Source: Acidobacteriota bacterium
Lineage (GTDB): Bacteria; Acidobacteriota; Terriglobia; Terriglobales; Acidobacteriaceae
Direction of reading: 5' to 3'
Assembly (NCBI GenBank): GCA_021813745.1
Contig: JAKAJO010000045.1
Location: 1 to 49,441, forward strand
Length of the DNA: 49,441 nt
Positions 43,613-49,441 of this stretch are shown here, piece after piece (the stretch's first letter is position 1; the number at the start of each line of letters is the position of its first letter). The position numbers and the translations under genes are program-made. The notes under the pieces were generated by a model. The model was not told the DNA's origin. It searched no databases and saw nothing but the letters and a program-made list of their open reading frames with translations.

Positions 43613-45499
43613 TTACGGACCGGTTTTCGCACCCACCCGGTATACCTCCAGACCCTGTTCCGGCCAGCTCAGAATTGGCATGTACTCCCGCCCAGCCAGA
43701 TACTCGCGCAAGGCATCTGTCGTGTGAAGGTCCATCCCACCTCGGCCTGTAACACGGACCACGAGAAGGTGCTCCTGGTCTGGCACCCCTGTATCCTCGT
43801 AGTTCACAATCTCCTGATTCCGATAGAAGGCCAGGCCATACTCAACATCGCGACGGACGCGAAAGACCGCGACGGTTTCGCTTGCAGGCGCAAACTGCGC
43901 CAGATCCAGAGCCAGCGGCCGGGCCGAGTACGAGCGGTCCAGCAGTTGAATCACACGCTTGGTGGCGGGAATTCCCGGAATACCAAAAAATGGCCCCACG
44001 CCATAAAGAAACAGCACCATGATGGCCAGAATGCCGGTGGTGGCCAGCCGCAGCCGTGCCACACCATACGCATGCACCACAATCAGGATGAGCAGGGCTG
44101 CGCCCCCGGCCGCCATCAAGGCTGCCGTCACCATCCGCAGTGGGGGCATGTGCGCGCCCCGCGCCACAAACCATGGAAGCAGCAGGGCAAAGGTCGTCAT
44201 GATGCCGCAGACCACCGCATGGCCCAGCAGCTCCCAGCGGTTCAAGCCCGGCTCGCGACGTCGAAAAAGATAGTCGCCGGTCAAGATCGTAATGGGCGGA
44301 ATGGAGGGAAGAATGTAGCCCGGAAGCTTGGATTGCGAAAAGGTGAAGAAAACCACGGGGATCAGCGCCCAGAGGACAAGGAACTCCGGAAAGGCATCGC
44401 CCGGGCGGCTCGGCTTGGGCTTTGCGGGATTGGAGTGCCGCAGCCTCCATTCCGCCACGGAAGTCTGAATACCATCTGCCAGGGCGCGCATCGCCACCAC
44501 TGTCCACGGCATGACCGCCAACAGCACCACCACCAGGTAGTACCAGATCGGCTGCTCATGCTGAAAGCGATTCGTCGCGAATCGCTCGAGGTTGTGCTCC
44601 AGAAAGAACTCGCGGAAGAACGTCGGATTCTGGTGCTGTACCGCAATAAACCAGGGCAGAACAATGGCGAAGTAGAGCAACACCCCCGGCCACCAGAAGG
44701 ACCGCCGCACAACGGACCACTCCTTCCGCAAAAACGCGAAGGCCATAATGATGAGCAGCGCAAGAAACGGCGCCACAGGGCCTTTGGCCAGCGTGGCAAC
44801 TCCAGTAAAGAAATAAATATCAAAGAGCCAGAACTTCGAGTCGGTCTCATACCAGGCATACCAGCCCAGCAGGCCAATCGACAGCGGCGCCGCCAGTTGC
44901 ATGTCCGTCGACGCCCCTCGCGCAAACCCGATAATGCCCGCGCAGGCAACCGTAATCAGGGCCGCGTCCAGGTGGCCGCCCCGCCGGAATCGCCGCATGT
45001 GCAGGTAGATCAGCGCCACCAGGATGAAGGCGAAACTCGCCGATGGCAGCCGGGCGCTCCAGTCATGCACACCAAAATCCTGAAACACGAACATGGCCCG
45101 CCAGTAATAGAGCGCGGGCTTCTCCAGCCATGGACGCCCATGCAGATACGGCGTCACACACGCACTGAGGCGGCCCTTCAGAGTATGCGCTGAGTCAAAG
45201 CGAACCAGCATCTCATGGGCAATCTGGGCATACCGCGGCTCGTCGGCGCCTACCAGCCCCAGCCCGTCGCCGCCGAGCAGAGGAATCTGACCATAAAGAA
45301 TAAAGAAAGCCGAACACAGCAAAAAAACAGCGACTTCCGCGCCAACAGACCACCGGTGCGACCGATTTCGTACCGGTCGAGGTGGTTCAGGCGCAGTTGG
45401 TTCCAGTGCGGTCTCCACGTGCAAAGCGACTCCATGCGATGCAGAACTTGACTTTGCGGCTCCAGCAAGCTGGCGGTGCGGATGGCTCCCCGGCAACAT
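43613..45499 (-). CDS. ArnT/PMT-like membrane glycosyltransferase (GT39/GT83 type)
   Basis: 628 residues. A disordered N-terminal 60 residues precede about 11-13 membrane helices. The first periplasmic loop holds the catalytic-type motif GADEPRYAQIAHEML (D-E after helix 1), followed by RPWLEKPALYYW, ARLPSASFAFILVALIYLHM and ARGASTDMQLAAPLSIG. Enzymes of this class move a sugar from a polyprenyl-phosphate donor to lipid A, protein or other acceptors on the outer face of the inner membrane. The C-terminal soluble part contains RVRRDVEYGLAFYRNQEIVN. The annotated Met may be too early; a start nearer to residue 45 is possible. Acceptor unknown. Confidence 0.88.
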   Translation of the reverse strand: MLPGSHPHRQLAGAAKSSSASHGVALHVETALEPTAPEPPRPVRNRSHRWSVGAEVAVFLLCSAFFILYGQIPLLGGDGLGLVGADEPRYAQIAHEMLVRFDSAHTLKGRLSACVTPYLHGRPWLEKPALYYWRAMFVFQDFGVHDWSARLPSASFAFILVALIYLHMRRFRRGGHLDAALITVACAGIIGFARGASTDMQLAAPLSIGLLGWYAWYETDSKFWLFDIYFFTGVATLAKGPVAPFLALLIIMAFAFLRKEWSVVRRSFWWPGVLLYFAIVLPWFIAVQHQNPTFFREFFLEHNLERFATNRFQHEQPIWYYLVVVLLAVMPWTVVAMRALADGIQTSVAEWRLRHSNPAKPKPSRPGDAFPEFLVLWALIPVVFFTFSQSKLPGYILPSIPPITILTGDYLFRRREPGLNRWELLGHAVVCGIMTTFALLLPWFVARGAHMPPLRMVTAALMAAGGAALLILIVVHAYGVARLRLATTGILAIMVLFLYGVGPFFGIPGIPATKRVIQLLDRSYSARPLALDLAQFAPASETVAVFRVRRDVEYGLAFYRNQEIVNYEDTGVPDQEHLLVVRVTGRGGMDLHTTDALREYLAGREYMPILSWPEQGLEVYRVGAKTGP

Positions 45500-45581
45500 C
45501 GCCCCATGATGCGGCGCGCAAAAGGCTCAATCGGTCCGATCAGGCCCCGGTCAACGTGCGACAGGGACAAGGCTAACAGAT

Positions 45582-46613
45582 TCAGGCGGAGCGCTCGGCC
45601 CGCCCCTGATCAAATGCTTCAATGCTGATCCGTAGTTCGGAGAGTATGACATCGAGAGCACGCTCCAGCGGACCGTCCAACGTGCAGCCGGCCGCGTTGC
45701 CATGCCCACCCCCCTCAAGCTTCTCAGCGATGGCCGCCACATTCAATTCGCCCTTGCTGCGCAGGCTCAGGCGAACTCGTCCTTCCGGCAACTCCCGCAA
45801 AAACACTGCCGCTTCCACCCCTGCCACAGAAAGGGCATAGTTCACAATTCCCTCACAGTCTTCCTCAGCCGCATTCACGCGTTCCATATCTTCATGCCTC
45901 AACCAAAGCCAGGCCATCCGGCCCTCCAGTTGCAGGCGACTCAGCGCTGCACCCAACAGCATGAGCTTGGGTGCCGGCATCGAAAAGTACACGTCCTGCG
46001 CAATGCGAATCGGGTTGGCGCCCGCCTCAACGAGTTCATGCGCAATCTGGAATGTGGACGACTTGGTAGAGCCGTAGCAAAAGCCTCCCGTATCCGTCAG
46101 CAGCGTTGTGTACAAGCAGGTTGCCATCTCCGGCGTTACCGTGCCACCGGCGGCCTGCACCAGCCGGTACACCATCTCACCCACGCTGGCCGCATCGCGA
46201 TCAATCCAGTTCACCTGACCCCATGGCGAGCCGCTCACGTGGTGGTCGATATTCACAATCAGGAAGGCTTCAAGTCCCAGCAGCCGTGTGCGGGAGAATC
46301 CATCACACTCCAACAGAATGGCGGCATCATACGGTCCGTGCACGCGCATCGCCGTGCGAATCGAGTCCGCCTGCGGCATCCCGCGATGCACCAGGGGAAT
46401 TCGATCGGCTGTCACCAGGTCCGCACGCTTTCCCATCTGCTGCAGCAGCATCCCCATGGCCAGCATGCTGCCCACCGCATCGCCGTCCGGCCGCGAGTGG
46501 GAACAGACCAGGAACCGCTCCCCCTTCCGAATCGCTTCCAGAATCTCGTGCACCGGATCCCCGCCCGCGCGCAAAGCGCGGTCAGGGGATGGGTTGCGGC
46601 CATTGCCCCCCAT
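45582..46613 (-). CDS. nrnA: DHH/DHHA1 phosphoesterase, NrnA-like oligoribonuclease/pAp phosphatase
   Basis: 343 residues. The DHH domain has motif FLVCSHSRPDGDAVGS (D43, D45), ILLECD, IVNIDHHVSG and LLTDTGGF; the DHHA1 domain ends in LEGGGHGNAAGC. NrnA degrades 2-5-mer RNAs to mononucleotides and turns pAp into AMP, using Mn. It lies 6 nt after rbfA, which is a common gene order in bacteria (rbfA-nrnA-truB). truB is not in the window. The frame also allows a GTG start at 46556; the ATG at 46613 keeps the short gap to rbfA. Confidence 0.92.
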   Translation of the reverse strand: MGGNGRNPSPDRALRAGGDPVHEILEAIRKGERFLVCSHSRPDGDAVGSMLAMGMLLQQMGKRADLVTADRIPLVHRGMPQADSIRTAMRVHGPYDAAILLECDGFSRTRLLGLEAFLIVNIDHHVSGSPWGQVNWIDRDAASVGEMVYRLVQAAGGTVTPEMATCLYTTLLTDTGGFCYGSTKSSTFQIAHELVEAGANPIRIAQDVYFSMPAPKLMLLGAALSRLQLEGRMAWLWLRHEDMERVNAAEEDCEGIVNYALSVAGVEAAVFLRELPEGRVRLSLRSKGELNVAAIAEKLEGGGHGNAAGCTLDGPLERALDVILSELRISIEAFDQGRAERSA

Positions 46614-46619
46614 GCGCGG

Positions 46620-47009
46620 CTACTCCTGCACAGCCTTCTGCCGCTTGCGCGAGCGGCTCATCAGCTCGTCGATGCGCGCCTGGAACCGCCCGGAGCGATC
46701 CGCCAGAAAAGTCAGTTCCGGCACATGCCGAACCCCCATGCGCTCCTTTAACTCGTACCGAATGTATCCCTTGGCTGCCTCCAGTCCGGCAACCGTCTCT
46801 TCCTCTGCCTGCGCGATGTTGGACACCGCGCTATCCACGGCCACATAGACCCGCGCCGACTTGCCACCTGGATTCAATACCACCTCACTCACAAAGCAGA
46901 AAGCGATCCGAGGGTCGGAAAGCTCGCCCTCGATCATCGCGCCAATCTCCTCGCGCAGCGTCTCCGCCACGCGATCCTGATGGTGCTTCCGCCCTCTGTG
47001 CTCCGGCAT
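46620..47009 (-). CDS. rbfA: 30S ribosome-binding factor A
   Basis: 129 residues, the usual RbfA length. A KH-like fold shows RVAETLREEIGAMIEGELSD, FCFVSEVVLNPGGKSARVYV and GYIRYELKERMGVRHVPELTF. It helps 16S rRNA 5'-end maturation and 30S assembly in the cold. The C-terminal basic tail SRSRKRQKAVQE is normal. The start is preceded by AAGGGG, which occurs twice in tandem upstream. nrnA follows after 6 nt, DUF503 precedes by 80 nt. Confidence 0.94.
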   Translation of the reverse strand: MPEHRGRKHHQDRVAETLREEIGAMIEGELSDPRIAFCFVSEVVLNPGGKSARVYVAVDSAVSNIAQAEEETVAGLEAAKGYIRYELKERMGVRHVPELTFLADRSGRFQARIDELMSRSRKRQKAVQE

Positions 47010-47019
47010 GTTTTCGAAT

Positions 47020-47041
47020 CCCCTTAGGTAAACCCCTTAGG
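47020..47041 (-). repeat. tandem CCTAAGGGG repeat carrying the rbfA ribosome-binding site
   Basis: CCCCTTAGG on the plus strand at 47020-47028 and 47033-47041, period 13. On the minus strand each copy holds AAGGGG; the nearer one is about 10 nt before the rbfA ATG. Confidence 0.6.
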
Positions 47042-47089
47042 ATAACAGAGGTTCAGCCCGCATCGTCCCTGCGCCGGCCGGGCGCAAAA

Positions 47090-47386
47090 TCAACTTTCGA
47101 GGTAGTCCCAGAAGGCATCGGCCAGCTTTGCGCCCAGTTCATTGGCCATGCGGCGAGCCGCGCGCTCCACCTCTTCCATCAGGCCGTGCAGATAATCGCG
47201 CGAGTGTGAAACGGCGGCAATGCCCAACGTCGCCGACCGCCATGTCACCCCCTCATCCATCTCCGCCACGCTGATGTTGAAGCCCTGCCGCAGTTGGTCC
47301 TTCATGGACCGCACCACCTGGCGGCGATCTTTGAGCGACTGCGCGTGTTCGATGCGGAGCTCGAGTGTAAGGTACGCGACCGGCAT
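47090..47386 (-). CDS. DUF503 / YlxP family protein
   Basis: 98 residues, full length for the family: YLTLELRIEHAQSLKDRRQV, VRSMKDQLRQGFNISVAEMD, SATLGIAAVSHSRDYLHGLM. The ferredoxin-like fold is typical. In many bacteria ylxP stands between infB and rbfA; here it precedes rbfA but infB is absent, as the next gene is divergent. Links to ribosome function or maturation are inferred from this conserved neighbourhood. Confidence 0.9.
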   Translation of the reverse strand: MPVAYLTLELRIEHAQSLKDRRQVVRSMKDQLRQGFNISVAEMDEGVTWRSATLGIAAVSHSRDYLHGLMEEVERAARRMANELGAKLADAFWDYLES

Positions 47387-47818
47387 GGCTCATTCCATCT
47401 CCTGCCTGCTGATTCCTTGTGCGCTGCGGGAGCCCTGCAATAGCCAGTCATAGCTGCTGACTCGAGCGGATAACTGCACAGCCAAATCAAGGCCAGACCC
47501 GATCCGGTCCCGGTGAACCTGTATGGACGTATCGGACTTTCAGGCTGTTCCAAAGGTTAGTCGTTTCCGGTTTTCGCCCCGCTTCCCAACACCAACGCAG
47601 CGATCGGCCCCAAAAAAGATGTTGACATTTCAGCACGACATGCCATAATTTGCGCAAAGTTTCCAGTTAAGTCTGCGATCCCCGTACATCGCATTGAGTG
47701 CTTTTAGCCAGCATTCAAATGTCTCGTTTTCTCCCCAGCAACCCGTTCTAGGCACACTGACTGTGACTACAGCAGGTCTGCAAATGAAGTTACTCTCGTT
47801 TGTCCTCACTCTTGAATT
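47387..47818. other. intergenic region between DUF503 and the exported protein gene
   Basis: 432 bp. It contains the plus-strand promoter at 47622-47649 and a leader of about 170 nt in the transcript. No recognisable structured RNA or second gene was seen. Confidence 0.5.
47622..47649 (+). promoter_or_regulatory. sigma70-type promoter of the exported lysozyme-like gene
   Basis: -35 TTGACA (47622-47627), 16-nt spacer, -10 CATAAT (47644-47649). It is the best consensus match on this strand in the window, about 175 nt before the ribosome-binding site at 47821. Confidence 0.65.
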
Positions 47819-49396
47819 GTGGAGGATGCCGATGGCGAATGTACACCGTTTTATACCCCCCCAAAAAAGAACGTGCCTCTGCCTATTGTCTTGTGCATTC
47901 TCGCATATGTGATCCTTCCGGGACCATGCGCCAAAGCACAGGGTTCTTTCAGATACTACTCCGGCTTTGACTTTGTGACTCCGGGCGCCGTAAATACATT
48001 TCAGCTGAGTCAGAATTGTTTTACTCCTACATGTTACTATTTGCCCCTTCAGGGGTCTGGAGTAGGACAGGTTAATAGCTCAGATTATATGGTCGGCCAG
48101 GCAATCTATATGCTGAACCTCGCGGACCAGGAGTCAGTCTACTGGAAATTCACGACTCCGGAAGGAAATACCGATACATTTGTCACGGCGACTTATAATA
48201 AGGCGTCTGATTGCTTTGTCGTGAGTCCAGGCGGCGCTGCTTATTGCGGCTATCACGACAACCTTTTGTTAGCCGCATATGCCAGCTTGAACAGTTGCAA
48301 TCAACCGTTCAGCCTTGTCGAAACTGGTTCATGGTCTATCAGCACCTATGACGGAAACACGCTGTTATACACAAATCAGATTCAAATCACGCGCAATCCT
48401 TCCAGTATGCTTGGTATCACAACCCCGACCTTCAATCAGTTATTTCAGTTACTTCAGGGGAACTACAATTCTACCGGAGCTTTGTCATTCTCAGCCGGCA
48501 CAAGTACAGGCAAGCCGATCAATTGGAATGTCGCACTGCACTACCAGTCGAGTGGCGGTTACCCAAACCCCGCAACGGACCCCACACCTCTGACGTTTCA
48601 AGGTACGAGTTACAGCTATTCCGGATATCAATCTATTGGCGGGCAGGTAAATGTCTCGGCCAGCACAACGGCTCCCGACGGAACCGCCGTCAACGACTGC
48701 GTGACGTTTTATGTCGAAGGTCCTGAAACGGGCATTCCGAATTCTGCCATCACCGGTCGGCTTGATCAACTATATACATCGAGTGCTTCCTATACTCAAT
48801 ATCTGAACGATGGAACTTCCACCCCGAACCTAATGACCGGGGTAGCAGAGACGGAAAGCACCTACCGTCAGTTTGATGCCCCACCGACGAATAACCCGGA
48901 TCTATACGGTTTATATAATGATTATCAAATCGCGGCGAAATGGCCGCTCGAGAGCCCGACTAACCCCAGTGGACAGTGCATTGGTTTGCTTCAGGTGCCA
49001 ACGACCGATCCTAATGCGTGGGACTGGACGACAAACACGCTGGCTGGAGTAAACCTGTTCATCGGCGGTAGCAGCGACAAGGTCCAAAGTGCTGTCCGCT
49101 ATGAAACGGATATTATCCAAGGCTACAGCAGCAAGAAGGTGACGCTCCCAGCACACATTAATGGAGATGGGAGCTATCTTCAAAGCCTTAATGGATTCGA
49201 CAGAGAGAACAATGCACTCGTGCTGTACGGAGGTTGGGTTGCGCAGTCGTGTCCGAGCTTAACTTTGTCTTGCACGCTCAACTCACTCTACTACATTCCC
49301 CAGTGCGCGCCTCCAGGTGTACAGATCACAGTATCCGTCCGGGCAAGCACATCTTTTCTCGCAGCTGATCGCGTGTTGAACTCGGAGCATGGGTGA
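47819..49396 (+). CDS. exported protein with lysozyme-like (SLT-type) C-terminal region
   Basis: 525 codons open from a GTG at 47819. After the first 20 residues comes a signal peptide (VPLPIVLCILAYVILPGPCAKA). Residues about 45-310 are an Asn/Tyr/Thr-rich beta region with no family I know. From about 320 the sequence ITGRLDQLYTS, LMTGVAETESTYRQF, GQCIGLLQVPTTDPNAWDW looks like a lysozyme/transglycosylase fold: Glu of AETES as possible acid and GLLQV as the usual G-x-x-Q motif. The start is uncertain. GGAGG (47821-47825) serves ATG 47832, which is in a different frame that ends at 47912; the frames meet at a C7A6 tract (47856-47868). GTG 47873 is a third option. More A/T-rich codons than neighbours suggest transfer. 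Confidence 0.65.
   Translation: MEDADGECTPFYTPPKKNVPLPIVLCILAYVILPGPCAKAQGSFRYYSGFDFVTPGAVNTFQLSQNCFTPTCYYLPLQGSGVGQVNSSDYMVGQAIYMLNLADQESVYWKFTTPEGNTDTFVTATYNKASDCFVVSPGGAAYCGYHDNLLLAAYASLNSCNQPFSLVETGSWSISTYDGNTLLYTNQIQITRNPSSMLGITTPTFNQLFQLLQGNYNSTGALSFSAGTSTGKPINWNVALHYQSSGGYPNPATDPTPLTFQGTSYSYSGYQSIGGQVNVSASTTAPDGTAVNDCVTFYVEGPETGIPNSAITGRLDQLYTSSASYTQYLNDGTSTPNLMTGVAETESTYRQFDAPPTNNPDLYGLYNDYQIAAKWPLESPTNPSGQCIGLLQVPTTDPNAWDWTTNTLAGVNLFIGGSSDKVQSAVRYETDIIQGYSSKKVTLPAHINGDGSYLQSLNGFDRENNALVLYGGWVAQSCPSLTLSCTLNSLYYIPQCAPPGVQITVSVRASTSFLAADRVLNSEHG
47856..47868 (+). repeat. C7A6 homopolymer tract at the start of the exported protein gene
   Basis: CCCCCCCAAAAAA lies where the frame of the ATG with a good ribosome-binding site (47832) would have to shift to join the long frame. 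A length change of one base would fuse them. Confidence 0.8.
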
Positions 49397-49441
49397 GATT
49401 GGTACGAGTACAACGAGGCGTCGTCGGAGCAGGGCCGAGGC

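Noticed and set aside
43724..45193. 489-codon plus-strand frame opposite the glycosyltransferase
   Set aside because: Composition is His/Arg/Gln-rich without any motif; the minus strand has clear membrane helices and catalytic motif.
47694..47912. 72-codon frame in the leader of the exported protein gene
   Set aside because: Only its last part, from ATG 47832, has a ribosome-binding site; it is better read as the displaced start of the long gene.

Overview
The window looks like chromosomal DNA of a GC-rich Acidobacteriota, probably family Acidobacteriaceae (Terriglobia). The main signs are a very large Oar-type TonB-dependent receptor with an N-terminal carboxypeptidase-regulatory-like domain, next to a TPR protein and an FG-GAP/ASPIC-UnbV (CRTAC1-type) protein, plus many secreted glycoside hydrolases. 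This is inference from gene families; there is no rRNA in the window. One tRNA gene was found, and no CRISPR array.

Layout. 0-0.17 kb: end of an IS1595-type insertion element running off the left edge. 0.4-3.8 kb: heat-shock pair clpB and hsp20, minus strand, each as its own unit; a strong terminator separates them and a 10-bp-arm palindrome sits at the hsp20 promoter. 3.9-7.8 kb: two tandem membrane SpoIIE/PP2C phosphatase genes, both broken near the same homologous N-terminal site (one frameshift, one in-frame TAG). 7.9-11.7 kb: plus-strand small-protein genes (TSUP permease, SemiSWEET, PPOX-like, DUF971, SPFH plus zinc-ribbon pair). 11.8-12.7 kb: PilZ protein and a protein of unknown function. 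12.8-15.8 kb: a complete sulfur-carrier cysteine operon (CysM, JAMM protease Mec, CysO, MoeZ).

15.9-36.2 kb: carbohydrate region. On the minus strand, TonB receptor, TPR protein, ASPIC/UnbV protein, GH9 and an anaerobic-sulfatase-maturase-like radical SAM enzyme form one possible operon. Next to it are GH3 (plus strand), GH29 and GH31 (minus strand). The three latter genes each have a LacI-type operator-like site built on GAAAA-N-CG-N-TTTTC, and they lie between tRNA-Leu(CAG) and a 19-bp copy of that tRNA's 3' end. The enzyme set (endo-beta-glucanase, beta-xylosidase-like, alpha-fucosidase, alpha-xylosidase-like) fits breakdown of fucosylated xyloglucan, with the receptor/TPR/ASPIC proteins for capture and uptake.

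36.7-40.5 kb: two exported proteins of unknown function, then a partner-switching operon (RsbU-like phosphatase, RsbW-like kinase, RsbV-like antagonist). 40.6-43.5 kb: M24 peptidase, two small membrane proteins, GNAT enzyme. 43.6-47.4 kb: minus-strand series DUF503/YlxP, rbfA, nrnA and an ArnT-like glycosyltransferase, a ribosome-maturation/RNA-turnover group. 47.6-49.4 kb: a plus-strand exported protein with a lysozyme-like C-terminal region, a good sigma70-type promoter, and an apparent reading-frame break at a C7A6 tract near its start.
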